Source: Ophiobolus disseminans
Taxonomy: Eukaryota; Ascomycota; Dothideomycetes; Pleosporales; Phaeosphaeriaceae
DNA length: 64,000 nucleotides
Direction: 5' to 3'
Assembly: GCA_010093685.1 (NCBI GenBank)
Contig: MU006238.1
Coordinates: 4,129-68,128 of the forward strand
The position numbers and the translations under genes were made by a program. The notes below the pieces were generated by a model. That model saw only the letters and a program-made list of their open reading frames with translations. It searched no databases and was not told the DNA's origin. Of this stretch, positions 22,892 to 34,015 are shown piece after piece. Each line of letters starts with the position of its first letter. Positions within the stretch are counted from its first letter, which is position 1.

Positions 22892-22897
22892 TGATAG
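22892..22897 (+). promoter_or_regulatory. GATA-factor (AreA/Nit2-type) motif TGATAG
   Basis: Matches HGATAR. Further matches in the same promoter are AGATAA at 23006-23011, CGATAA at 23252-23257 and CGATAA on the minus strand at 23302-23307. AreA/Nit2 GATA factors activate nitrate genes when ammonium is absent; clustering of four sites supports the role here, though single sites are common by chance. Confidence 0.45.
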
Positions 22898-22921
22898 GTC
22901 AAGAGCCTATGTTTAGCACAA

Positions 22922-22929
22922 CTCCGTGG
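22922..22929 (+). promoter_or_regulatory. NirA-type site CTCCGTGG in the niiA promoter
   Basis: Exact match to the Aspergillus NirA recognition sequence CTCCGHGG, about 265 bp upstream of the niiA ATG. NirA is the pathway-specific activator for nitrate assimilation. It is one of two exact copies in this promoter, and GATA motifs lie on both sides. Confidence 0.55.
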
Positions 22930-23199
22930 ACACGACATCTCCCGCAGAAGCACCTCTAGAGCGCCACAAACCGCCGTCAACAACGCAATGTCCCACCCGC
23001 CGCTCAGATAAAGCAATGAGCTGCATCTACACACGCGCATTCGTGTCGTCCAATCAATACTACCCCGCGGCAGCAACGGAGATACGACTTGGCGGAGGAG
23101 TAGGCCCCGCCATCTCAAAGTAGACCTAGACCTTTCGTCAGAGGCTGGTTGTACCTCGAATCAGCGGTTTGACAATTCATATCAGCATACATGCTTCTT

Positions 23200-23207
23200 C
23201 TCCGTGG
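23200..23207 (+). promoter_or_regulatory. Second NirA-type site CTCCGTGG in the niiA promoter
   Basis: Identical 8-mer to the site at 22922, about 540 bp upstream of the niiA start and 45-50 bp from a CGATAA motif. Two perfect copies in under 300 bp exceed chance expectation for an 8-mer with one degenerate base. Confidence 0.5.
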
Positions 23208-23653
23208 AAGGATAGGGTGTTGAGTTGTGGGGACAGCGCACGGGCGATCACGATAAGGAAGCGAGAATTTGGTGGCGCCAAGAGGGCTAGGCCGGGGTGT
23301 CTTATCGCGACGGAGATGCCATTAGGCGTCGTCAGACTTCCGGGAAAATGTCGTTGGACAAGTGGAGTGACATGGAGTGTAGAGCATTGTGATGAGGTAA
23401 ATGGTTCAGGGTTTCAGAAGGGGAATGGTTATTGTTTGCGTATGAGATCTCGACATACATGCAATCTCATAAATGTCGCACTCCATTGAAAGGACAGAGA
23501 AAAGTATAGCGGTGGTAAAACTCGAACGACATTGTTTTCGATACGACCGTGAACTTCGTAAACCCTGTGCGCCCAATGCATAGGAAGTGTCTGTACCCAA
23601 GAACTCCTAAGAAATGCAATGTCAACATCTTTCGGTGCCCGAACCGTCAGGCT

Positions 23654-26524
23654 CTAGAAGAACATCAAATCCTCATCTTTCCACCCCTGCTCGTTCAAAC
23701 ATCTGTGCGCGTTCTTCTCCAAGGCCTCCGGACCGCATACCAGAACCAGGCTTTCACCATCCTCTTCTCTCTTACAATGCTCTCCCAACAAGGGCTTGCC
23801 AATCCTACCCATCAGACCCTCCCAGTTCTCCGGCCCTTGCGTAAGTGTGTACAGCAACTTACACCTATCCTGATTTTCCCTAGCAAACATGTCCAAATCT
23901 TCCCTACACAGAATATCTTCCACGAGCCTATTTCCGTTCAAGACCGTGCAGTGCGTTTGGTCTGCTTTGTCCTGCATGACAGCTCTGAGCACCTGGAAGA
24001 TTGGTGTGATACCACTACCGCCACAGATCATATAGAACCTTTTGACCTTGCGTTCCTTACCATTTACAGCACAGAGTCCGCGACCAAGGTACTCGAACTT
24101 CCCAATTGGACCTTTGAAATCAACGGTATGACCTACGGGGATGGAGTCGAGTGCTTTGGTCATCTTGCCACCGGCACGCTCTTTAGTGTCGGCGTAGACT
24201 TTGATGAGTACATCTACGAAGCCCTTCTTCGTGGTTTGGGAGATGGGTGTGTAGGATCGGATGATGGCTTCGCGGGTTACTGGGTCACGTAGGCGGATCA
24301 TAAGGTGCTGGCCTGTGGGCAGACCTAGGCTTTGCTCATCGTGGTCGAGTTTAAAAGTGAAGATCCGCGTATCCCATGAGACAGGTGTCTTGGCGCAAAG
24401 TTTTGTTTTGTTCCAAACGCGTGAGTCGAGAAATATGGGGCGCGGTTCAGCGGATTCATTGACAGGTTCGCCTTCTGCAAGGATCTTGCGGGATGCCTCG
24501 TCCAGACTGCCGATGTGGTAGTCCGGCATCATTGCTTTGGCGGTCTCGCTGTCTAATAGGGTGTTAATTAGGTTTGTTTGAAGACAAGGGATGGACTTAC
24601 GAATCGCCATGAACTCATCTGAAGCGTCGAGACCTGCTGCACTGACAATACTTTGTGCACCACCTGGGTGCCCTTCGAGGAAAGCAGTGCCGTCATATAC
24701 CTCGCCGTTGACGACAAACCATGGGTTTTCGGGCTTGTCGTGTTTCCGAAGCTCGTCGATTGAGACGACGTTGTCGACGCCATCCTTGGTCATCTTGATC
24801 TCTTTCGCCTCTTCAATGGCAGCATGTTCAGGCTCCTCACCACCAAGCTTCTCGCCCCAGTAGCCGTTGGTCAAGTTCCCGCCAGCCTTCTTCACTCTTT
24901 CCATCCATCCACCAGGGATCAAAGCCGGCTGTGTCGGGTGCTCAAATCGCAGCATGTCGCCCTCCTTATGAATGGCTATCCGGAACCACGGATTGTTCAT
25001 CATACCAAGCACGCTCCAGTACATGTCACGAGGCTGTATGCACATCGCCTCGTCCATGGCACGCACGAGAATGTCGTCCGACTCTTTTAATTCCGCGACT
25101 GAAATGTCAAGGTTCCAAAAACACCAACAGAAGCATGTTTCCCGCCAATCCATATCCAAACGACCACCAAAAAGGTTGTGCTCCTCATAAGCCCGGTACT
25201 TGTCTTCGGCATAGTCGATATTGGCTAATCTCCAAGTTCTGCCCTTGTCGAGCGAGACTTCGCACCGGGTGACACGGCGCCCGCCGCCACTGTAGGCGTA
25301 CCCTTGGACATTGTAAGTTTCTGGAGCCGACGCAAGGCTCATCTTCTCCTCGTGTGCTGGGTATGCAATTGCAGAATTGGGGCTGAGGTCATAGATGGCA
25401 TAGCGATCGTCCATCCACCAATTGGCATTCTTTGCTGCCTCGTCTGGGTCGACCATTGTTCTGCATCACATTAGTGCCGGTCCTGTATGGAGTGGGGACT
25501 ATCTTACGGTAATACTCGGTTGTCATAGATGTGATACCAGTTGTCGCTTGGCTCAGCTGTAATGATCAACTTCTTTAGCCACTTTACACTCCTTCCACCG
25601 ATTTGCCCAGGAATAACTGCTCTCAATGGCTTGCCATGGTCAGGTCGTAGCATCTCACCGTTCATACCATGAGCGAGCATGATACCGCGGTTGGGATCCA
25701 TGACCCAATTTAGTTTCACTGAAGTACCGTAATAGCCATTGGGCTTTGGTCGATGTTAGCCGCTTGTTTCGAGAGAGAAGATGTAAGCTCACCAGCTTAT
25801 CTGCGCCCTCCATACAAACATACTTTGCGCGCTTCAAGGGTTTGGCGCGCTCGATGATATCTTTCATTACCACACCAGTAAAGAGTGCAGTTGATACACC
25901 AGCTGGACCCCATGAGAAACCCTTACTCTTTCTGACTACGTTCTGTTCCTTTCGCCTGTTGCCAGCACAGACGAGGGTGATGGGGTATGTGACATTCTCG
26001 TACTCATCCAGTAATTGTCTTAAGGTGATCTTAAGAGGGTTGGCCACAAGACTAGATTATAATCAGCCCTGAATCAACGTTTTGGAGAGCAAGGTGACAT
26101 ACCCTTCCACCGAAAACTCCCAATCCAAACACTCGGAGTCATGTACTTCTGGAACAGCGCCATGGTTTCGCACGTAGAAAAGTTCCGGACTTGTTAAAAA
26201 TCCTTCGTTGAAAAGATCGGTCAACGGCGCCTCAACGTTAAATGGATGCACTCCCGTGAGTCGTATCAATCGGGGGTCTCGAGGCACATGTGCATCTGGT
26301 GTTGGTTTGTCTACGTCTAAGGTTTGTGTCGGGACTGTTGTTGGTGGTGGAAGAGCGAAATTTGGCTCTGATGTTGATGTCGTTGATTTGCTGTCATCTC
26401 CCACGACGGTTTCTGGTGGTGTGGGTGGGAGCTGTATATCCTTGGACGCAGCATGTGGTTGTGGTTGGTGCTCCGACGAAGGAGGGATGGGTACTCCAGC
26501 AGAATTCTGCGCTGCTGAACTCAT
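23654..26524 (-). CDS. niaD: Assimilatory NADPH-nitrate reductase (891 aa, 5 exons)
   Basis: Reduces nitrate to nitrite in the cytosol, the first step of nitrate assimilation. Exons 26524-26103, 26051-25793, 25743-25508, 25460-24601 and 24552-23654 total 2676 bp. A Pro/Thr-rich N-terminus of about 85 residues precedes the molybdopterin domain (LTGVHPFN to about residue 300, including the conserved CAGNRR). The Mo dimerisation domain follows, then cytochrome b5 with haem motif FLEGHPGG. A cytochrome-b5-reductase-type FAD/NADPH module has RSYTP for FAD binding and CGGSGITP for nucleotide binding. Splicing of the 48-bp intron 24600-24553 yields the family sequence FMAIHSETAKAMMPDYHIG. Start at 26524 was chosen as the first ATG after which the frame is continuous with exon 1. 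It is transcribed toward niiA. Confidence 0.97.
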
Positions 26525-27621
26525 GGCGAAATGAATCGCGTCGTTGGTAATCTGTAAGGGCAAGGGTATAGTGCTTGAACGTGATTCGAGAAATCCAAAA
26601 GGGGTCAGGACAGTGCCGATACGAGTCAGAAGTTTGGTATAGAAGATGTGCGAGGCGTTGGCAACGCGAATTGCAAGAAGCCAAACAGAATGAGTTGAAA
26701 CCTGATCGTTGTCTTCGAGGTCCAGGTCGGGGATACTCAGGGATCCAAAACCTGGGCGATATGTTCTTCCGTAACGTAGTACGAAGCCACAGTGGGCTTC
26801 GTCATTTTTCTTACGACACGATTCGAGAGGGCGGAGAAACGCTGTCAATGTCAGCCCTGAATCCTGACCCGCGGAAGCCCTGCACGATCTGTGGAGAAGC
26901 AGCCAAAATGCCGCATGCCGTCATCATCCCAGTAGTAATCGAATGTCAAGCCCTGGAAAGAATTGAATCGCCATACGCTGATCGTGGGTTGGTATGCGAC
27001 CTTATCTTTAGCGCCGTTTCGGGAATAGCGTATAGATAATCGTGGCAAAAGTGCGAAATGTGCCGTATGCCGCTAACGCAGCGTTCCTGGCCGGACCGTG
27101 CGAATGCATATCGTGTGGGGGCTTATGGATCCCGCTCGATTTGAAGTATGTCCAGCGGAGATATTTGATTAACTCGTTCTCCTTCGTAAGTGTTGCTCTG
27201 CATACTTCGTTCAAGTCTACCTGTTATGCCTTTGTACTAGGTATGCAAAATTTACACGCTTCATGTTGTGCTTATAGGCGAAGTGGTTGTGCTACCGTCG
27301 TCTCTTGAAGGTGCGGTGCAGGATTGCTGGCTCCAGTGAGGCAGATTGACGACATCAAAGTTCGCTCGAAGACACGCCAATCTGAGAGAATGATTCCAAA
27401 TGTAAAAAATCGGGAGATAAGGTGTAGAGATGTGGAGGCCAGCGGAAGCTGTTCAGCGGTTGATTTGACGCATGTCGATTGTTTCTCCGCGGGAGCACGA
27501 CGGTCCGCGCTTGCCGAATGGCCCGAACAACGACACCCCAAGTCGTCCAACATCGGCATTTTGACATTCAGAGTTCCAGCACTCCGCTTGAGGAACTGCA
27601 TCACATGGTCAAGTTGATGCG
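26525..27621. promoter_or_regulatory. niaD promoter and IRC3 downstream flank
   Basis: About 1.1 kb. It contains AGATAA motifs at 27034-27039 and 27415-27420 (plus) and 27002-27007 (minus), and a NirA-type octamer at 27485. Open frames here are short and unlike any protein I know. Confidence 0.55.
27485..27492 (+). promoter_or_regulatory. NirA-type site CTCCGCGG upstream of niaD
   Basis: Exact match to CTCCGHGG, 960 bp upstream of the niaD start and 65 bp from AGATAA. The distance is long for a fungal activator site and it is near the end of IRC3, so its link to niaD is uncertain. Confidence 0.35.
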
Positions 27622-29744
27622 TCAACCTAGCATTCTCTCCTTCAGTGTTTGACCTCGTTGTTCGATGGGTCCAACTACTACCTGACCTTGAAGCCGTTGA
27701 CGCATGGAATCTGCACGCTGCTTCATGCGATGCTCGCCCCTCTGCTTCGTAGTCGCTTTGTCGAAGCGGCCTTTCGCACCGTGTTTTAGACGTGTGATCA
27801 TGTCGCCTGCTTTGCCCTTAGTCAGGTCCTCGATTTTTAGCTGATCTTCCATGGGTCTGAAGTTATTTATGAAGTCGACTTGGGCCTGTGAAGCGCGACT
27901 TCTCCGCCATGACTGGTTCTTTGCGATCCATATGCGTTCAAACGCTTCGGATGCGTATGTGTCTGCGGCATGAACGACATGCTCGAATGAATGACCCTCG
28001 GCAATAGTGCGAGGGGTACCATACGGGCTTTTCACCTTCTTGTCTGCTGGTAGTTTCCAATAGTACTTTGCTTTGAAGCTACCCTCACCCTTCTCGACGG
28101 GTTCAATGACAAGGTAGTTGCCGCTGTTGCTCGTTAATACGAACTTGCCCTCTCCAACTCCAACCCAGGCGTTTGGACTGAGATTGCGGATGTACTGATC
28201 ACCCGAGGTGTCTGCTATCAGATCGTGCACAGAGTCGTAGTCGGTGAATAAGACGCTGCCAGGTAGCTTCTTCGGAACACTCCTTACGTTGACTTCGGCG
28301 GCCTCCTGCTCACGCTGCTGTTCTGATTCTCTCCTCTCCAGGAGCGCGGCTAGGCTCTTCGTATCTGCCTTGTCGATTATCTCTGCTGGGTCCAAACCAA
28401 ATAAGGTGGGTGTAGAGACTACTCCACTGTTTAAGGCTGATACCATATCAATGATGTGACAGTTGTCTTTGCCTGCGTGTAGACGCATGCCACGGCCTAT
28501 CATCTGCACGAGCAAGTTGCGTGACTTGGTGGGGCGTGCAAGCAGCACACAGTCGATGTTTGGAATGTCGGTGCCTTCGGTGAGGACACCGCAGTTGAGG
28601 AGAACTGGAAACTCGCCGTTGCGAAATGCGTCAATCTTTGCACCGCGGGTCTTGGTCGGTGTGTCCCCTGTGACGAACTGCGCATCGATGCCGTATTCGC
28701 GAAACTTTGCAGTGAGGCTAGTAACATGACTGAGGTCCACGCAGAAGATGAGCGTCGAAGCGCGGCCCTGTGCTTTTACCCTCCAAGATTGCACTACAAG
28801 CTCATTTGTCTCGTCGGTATTGATGATACTGGAGAGTGATGAGGTTTGGAAGTCGCCATTTGCGCCAGAGCCTACTTTGGTCAGGTCGGCTTTCATCTCG
28901 ACTGTGGTAAAGACGACATCGGACAGCCAATTCTCCTCGATCATGTCGACATAGTCACTGTGTTGTCAGCAGAGTCAGACAACCAGGAGGAGAAAGCATA
29001 CCGGTGGTATACAATGTGGTCAATGACCGCTCCGAGGGCCCTTCCGTCGAAGCGGGAGAAGGTAGCGGACACGCCTACCAGGGCAGGAGCGGTCTTCTCG
29101 GTCCAATCGGCAGCGTGGCGCAGCCCAAAGTGCTCGAGGACATCAAGATACGACTGACTGACTATGTGGTGGGCTTCGTCCACTAAGATAAGCTTGTACC
29201 GTGACGGGTCGAACTTCTGCAGGCGATCCCCAGACATGATGCTCTGTATGGAGGCGACGGTGATGTCGGCTGCACCCGAGGCTTGGTTGCTGCCCATTTC
29301 GATGTCGACATGTTTGTTGGGGTATGCGAGGGTGCAGTGGCGGGCGGCCTGCTCGATGAGTTCGCGGCGGTGGGCGAGGATGAGCGTCTGCGAGGCCTGG
29401 CCGGTTGCGGGGAGGCGGTCGATGAGGTGGGTGAAGATGACCGTCTTGCCGGAGCCCGTCGCCAACGACACGCCGAGGCGCTTGTGGCCGGCATCAAGGT
29501 AGGAGAGGACGGCCTGTATGCACTCTTCCTGGTACTCGCGCAGCTGGATCTGGGGCGGAGGGGGCGGCGAAGGTTGTGTCGGCGCCTCTGCAAGCTTCTT
29601 CCTTGAGATGCGCGACGCGTGTCTAATGGCTGCACGGGCGGGAACAGCGCCCGCCTGCGAGCTTATTCTCAGCGCATGGCGGACGAGGCGCAACATGAGA
29701 CGCGGTACTGGGGGGAGCGAAGGTGTCGCGAAGTCACGATGCAT
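27622..29744 (-). CDS. IRC3: Mitochondrial superfamily 2 DEAD/DEAH helicase IRC3-like (692 aa, 2 exons)
   Basis: Yeast Irc3 is a branch-migrating helicase that protects mitochondrial DNA. Exons 29744-29002 and 28957-27622 are joined across a 44-bp intron. Visible motifs: Q/I region LREYQEECIQAVL, Walker A GVSLATGSGKTVIF, motif II DEAH in ILVDEAHHIVSQ, motif III GVSATFSR, motif V-like GVLTEGTDIPNIDCVLLARPT and motif VI QMIGRGMRLH. The N-terminus (LMLRLVRHALRISSQAGAVPARAAIRHASRIS, Arg-rich without acids) looks like a mitochondrial presequence; an internal Met at 29696 would also start before it. The C-terminal Irc3 region extends about 250 residues after motif VI. It shares a 126-bp divergent promoter with the Rrn5-like gene. 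Confidence 0.9.
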
Positions 29745-29870
29745 GACCGCATCGACCCTCGCTTATCGCCGAAGCCTGGCTTAACCCCGCCGGATTTTTT
29801 GGTCACTCTACAAACCTACGCTGAGCTCACCACTCAAGCACATGCTATGTAACATTCGAACGCGCACGTG
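29745..29870. promoter_or_regulatory. 126-bp divergent promoter of IRC3 and the Rrn5-like gene
   Basis: The two start codons are only 126 bp apart and point outward, so both transcripts start in or overlap this interval. A GCACGTG (E-box-like) sequence sits just before the plus-strand ATG at 29871. Confidence 0.55.
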
Positions 29871-32514
29871 ATGAGCTCCGAGTCGGAAGAGTATCGCGAA
29901 CCCGCAGCACGCCGCCGCTCCAGCACCCCCGACACGCCCCGAAAGCGCCAACGACTAGCCTCGACAGATTCCTCCCGCCGCCGCAATCACAAAGAGTTTC
30001 GCAGATACGACGTCGAGAACAAGTACAGCGACGACTACCGCCTTCTCTTCAACAAGCATGCCGCGCTAGCTGCCGCGCGCTTCGAGGTCGACGACTTGGT
30101 GCAGCATCGCAGCGAGCAGATCGGCTCATCACAGTGGTCGAACAAGGAGCAGGCCATTTTCTTCGCGGCCCTGGAGCGACTAGGCAGGAACGACCTGCCA
30201 GGAATAGCAGGAGCGGTGGAGACCAAGACCGAGGCCGAGACACGCGACTTCCTCCTCTCACTCCAAGATGGTGCTCAACGGCGGGGCGATTCGAAACTCA
30301 CACTGCGAGACGTCCCTGCTGCTATAGAGCTCGGTAGCAGTTGCGACCGCCGGCTCGAAGACGCGGCAGATGCGCTGGCCTGGTACCAGGAGAGATTTGA
30401 GGCGGAGCAGGAGCAGGAGCGATACGGTAACCACTGGCTGATTACTCCACAAATAGCCGAGGAGCTTGAGCATGCCGTCGACGGCGCTGTGCGTGCAAGA
30501 AGAGCATCCACGCCGCAGGCAACCCATACGAAAAGGAGTGGGAGTGGAGTTGCAGGGTATGCTTACAGTCACACAACCCACCACTCTAGCTGACGTACAG
30601 GTCCTGTACTGCGTGCAAGCAGCGGAAAAGGAGGTGCGATCGTGGAACTCCCTGTCGCAACTGCACACGGAGCAACACAGAATGTGTCTACTCCGAGGTT
30701 GCCCTTGATGTGGACGGCGTCAAGAACACTTTCAACCATGTTCCTCGGCCACCAAACGCTTCTACTGGCACATCTGCAGTGTGAGATCAGTGGCCCGCTA
30801 CATTTATGCTGCTCTGACTGACTTATTAGGGCGTGCGTCGCATGCAAGAAAGAGAAGAAAACGTGTGACCACGAGACTCCGTGTGTGAGATGCGTGTCGC
30901 TGCGGATTGAGTGTGAGTATCCAACATCGGACCGCAAAAGACTCGCTGGGTACGTTCATGCCAAGAAAAATGAGAGCCAACTGACTCTCTAGCGCCTGTT
31001 GTCGGTGTAAGAAGCACAAGATCAAGTGCGACCGTGAGATACCTTGCACAAACTGCACGCACTCCAAAGCCGACTGCGTCTATCCCAACACTCCAACTCT
31101 GAACCCCAATCCTGCTTCTGATGCAGCACAATGGGATCGCGAAGACGATAATTTATTGATGGATGGCGTGGCCGAAACCTCTATCTTGCAACTAATACCA
31201 GAAGCAAAGCTTCTTAAGCCCCAGGTAATGCTCCGACTGTCCACGGACTTGTTCATGAACCGCTCCCCCGAATTCTCGTCCCCCTGGCCACATTGGTCAG
31301 AGTATACATCGGAGCTTGCAGTGGAGCCTTCCATGTACCGCACAGCCTTCAACGATTTTCACAGACTTGTAGTCTCAGTCACTAAACGCCTGGTGCATAC
31401 TACCCTCATGCAGACAACGTCACGACTGCGGGCGCAGCGCCTCCGCACGAAGAACGGAATCATGCCATTTGTCAAGAAGAGGGACGTCCATTCTGCTATT
31501 GATGTGCTCGGTCTGAAGCGAGACGGCAGAGACAGGTGGAGCGGCGTCCCCAGACGGTGTGGCTTGAAAGTGGTTACTTCGACAAGTACTGCCAGAGGAA
31601 ATCGCCACACGGTCATGCCCTGGAATGAACTCGAACGCATTATGAGCTCAGCTTCAGGCCTCAATGAAGCGACATACACAACTGATGCAGATAGCTCGAC
31701 TGAGCCCGAGAAGTTCAAGTTTAAGGCTGCGCGGAGCGGAACGCCGCTACCCATGCAAAATCTCACACTTTCGGATTCTGGAGATGATTTGGAGCCTGAT
31801 ACACTCAGCAGTGGTGCTGATGATGGGCTTGTAGAGGATTCTGCAGAAAAAGAAGAGCGTTCAATGGGCCATAAACCCTTCAGACATCGAGACCCTAACG
31901 GTAGGTACTTGAGTGCCCCGCCTGGGGTAGAGGTAGAGAATCCCCTGCAGCAGCTTCGCACACTGGAGCATTTCGACCAAGAAGCAAGTCTGCAGGAGGA
32001 GCACGCCCTTTGGGATATGCTTGGTATGGAACCAACAGTCAAGGATGACCGCAAGAAAACAGACGAGGATCTGGAGGACTTAGAAACTGAGCGACTTGCT
32101 ACAAAGGTTGATGATTGGCGAGGTACCGTGCAGTATTGTGCCCCTTGGGAAGCTTATAGCAAGCCTGTACCAGCTGCCAAATTTTCCGCCACCCGCAGAT
32201 CTTTGAGCCCAATGCCTACGGCATATGACAGGCGGTCGCTTAGCAGCAGGTCTTTATCGGGTGTTCTCAGTGACGACTCTTCTATGAGTGGTACGAGGAG
32301 GCCACGGCGGAGGTCGACCATGCCAGTTGAGCTGCGTGCGCATGGGGCCACTGCATACGCAGCTTTGCAGGGAGAAGATCTCGGAATCTCGGATCAAGAT
32401 ATGACTAGCAGTAGCTCCGACGAGGCAGACAAGGACGATCGCGTTTTTGAGAAAGACATTCCCGCTCAGTCAATAGAAGACGACATCTCAGACCACGAAA
32501 GCTCTATTGGCTAG
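29871..32514 (+). CDS. Rrn5-like Pol I initiation factor with three tandem Zn2Cys6 clusters (835 aa, 4 exons)
   Basis: Exons 29871-30556, 30601-30780, 30830-30949 and 30993-32514 total 2508 bp; all three introns are phase 2. Exon 1 gives a basic N-terminus, a SANT/Myb-like segment near residues 85-115 (SQWSNKEQAIFFAALERLG), and a helical stretch LEDAADALAWYQERFEAEQEQ. Exons 2, 3 and 4 each begin with a full binuclear zinc cluster: CTACKQRKRRC...C..C, CVACKKEKKTC...C..C and CCRCKKHKIKC...C..C. Exon 4 continues with a helical histone-fold-like stretch near residues 447-510 (FHRLVVSVTKRLV, DVHSAIDVLGLKRDG) and an acidic, Ser-rich tail. The SANT plus histone-fold layout resembles Rrn5 of the UAF complex, which binds the rDNA upstream element; that assignment is from memory of the family and moderate. 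The triple cluster is unusual. Confidence 0.75.
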
Positions 32515-32650
32515 GGAGGACGTACTCATGAAGTTGATTCGCCAGTGAACACCCTAGATACGACAGTAAGGGGACCAAGTATAAGAGCTATTAGCCATCG
32601 ATACAATGAACTTACAGCTGTGCAAATACTGTAAACTTTTATCAATAGGC

Positions 32651-33634
32651 CTACGCCTTCTCCTGCACCAGTTTTTCGGATAACTCCCACAAGTTCCCTT
32701 CCTTCTCTGGACTATACGCCCACGCCGCATACCCAGGTGCCCATTGCCCGTGCTCCTCTTTCCACTCCTTTGCAATCTGCACATCCTCCATATACTTCCC
32801 ACCCATACCTTCCAAACTGTTGGACACCGCGGCCCACACCGTAGTCGCAGCACCTTGCTCTGGACTCTTGAACTGTGGACCTAGTGCTGGATCGTCCGCC
32901 AATCCCTTTGTCTCTTCCTCGCTCATGTGCTGCAGCAGATTCGTTTGAATTCCCCCGGGCTGCACGCTGAAAGCCCTTAGTCCCTGGCTCTGATAGCGGC
33001 GATCCACCTCATTTGCCATCCAAAGGTCCGCTGTCTTGCTCTGGGCGTACGCTACAAATTTGTCATACTCGCCGTCGAGGTTGATGTTGTCAAAGTGCAC
33101 TTCTCCACTGCGATGTGCGATCGAGCTCAGGAAGATGGCGCGCGATGGCTTACCAGCGAGTAGAGCTGGTTTCAGGAGCTTGAAGAGGAGGAAGTGGGAG
33201 AGGTGGTTCACGCCAAATTGGGTTTCGAAGCCATTAGCTGTGCGGCCTTCTGGCGTAGCCATCACCCCCGCATTGGCGATGAAGATGTTCAATGTGTCAG
33301 CCGCGGACAGGAACATTTGGGCGCACGCCCGTACCGATGCCAGAGAGTTCTGGTCCATCTCCAGTAAATGCACGCGTGAGGAGTTGGTCAGCTCGGAACC
33401 GAGATTCTCGCGCGCCTTTTGGAGGTGCCGAGCCGTGAGGTAGAGGGTGGCGCCCGTGGTGTATAGCGCTTTCGCGGTTTCAACACCGATGCCCGAAGAG
33501 GCGCCGGTAATGAGGATCTTCTTATTGGTTATACCATTCTCCAAGCCTTCGTCCTTGATGATCTGTAGAGCGGTCGGACGGGCGTCACCTGGACCTTTTG
33601 GTGTCTTGTGGACGTTGGCGTAGCGGTCAGTCAT
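32651..33634 (-). CDS. Short-chain dehydrogenase/reductase (327 aa, single exon)
   Basis: NAD(P)-dependent oxidoreductase of the classical SDR family. Coenzyme motif TGASSGIG lies near residues 43-50, the NAG motif (IANAGVMA) near residue 120, and the active-site Ser/Tyr/Lys pattern is present as LSSIAHRSG followed by YAQSKTADLW. The sequence PGGIQTNL after it is the usual cofactor-loop region. Length and overall pattern resemble retinol-dehydrogenase/WWOX-like fungal SDRs; the substrate cannot be told. No signal peptide or membrane anchor is seen. It is divergent from the bZIP gene with 381 bp between the start codons. Confidence 0.9.
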   Translation of the reverse strand: MTDRYANVHKTPKGPGDARPTALQIIKDEGLENGITNKKILITGASSGIGVETAKALYTTGATLYLTARHLQKARENLGSELTNSSRVHLLEMDQNSLASVRACAQMFLSAADTLNIFIANAGVMATPEGRTANGFETQFGVNHLSHFLLFKLLKPALLAGKPSRAIFLSSIAHRSGEVHFDNINLDGEYDKFVAYAQSKTADLWMANEVDRRYQSQGLRAFSVQPGGIQTNLLQHMSEEETKGLADDPALGPQFKSPEQGAATTVWAAVSNSLEGMGGKYMEDVQIAKEWKEEHGQWAPGYAAWAYSPEKEGNLWELSEKLVQEKA

Positions 33635-34015
33635 GGCGGGATGTGTAATGGGAAAGAGTCTGAGATGGAAGCAGGTGTAATAGCTTGGAAGATTGGTACG
33701 TTAGTGAAGACTTGAAAGTTTGATGGAAAGACCATATTATATAGTGAACTGCTGCCTGCTCTGTGGGAATGCTCAAGACAGTTGAAGGATCGATTTGCTG
33801 TTGCTGCGTATTGATTGGTCCGGCGATAAACGTTGATACTCCACATTTCTCCTCATAGGGTCGGGCCGAGTCATGCAAGGTCATCGCATCGCAGAAGCCC
33901 AACCCTCGACGATTCTTTCATCCCAGATTGTCCAAAGACATCCATGGTGGTACCTCAATTGGCTTCTACCTACATACTAGTGTATTACGCGCAGTAATTA
34001 ATATCCGACTGCACA
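33635..34015. promoter_or_regulatory. Divergent promoter of the SDR and bZIP genes
   Basis: 381 bp between outward-pointing start codons. Pairing of a redox enzyme with a transcription factor suggests possible local regulation, but no specific site is recognised. Confidence 0.45.

Larger units (their letters stand above)
22660..23653. promoter_or_regulatory. niiA promoter region
   Basis: This 994-bp stretch lies between the niaD stop codon and the niiA start. It includes two CTCCGTGG matches and several HGATAR motifs listed separately. The open frame 23549-24292 (plus) is the antisense shadow of niaD and not a gene. Confidence 0.7.

Noticed and set aside
29183..29635. 150-codon minus-strand frame within IRC3
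   Set aside because: Another frame of IRC3 exon 1; the IRC3 frame has all helicase motifs.
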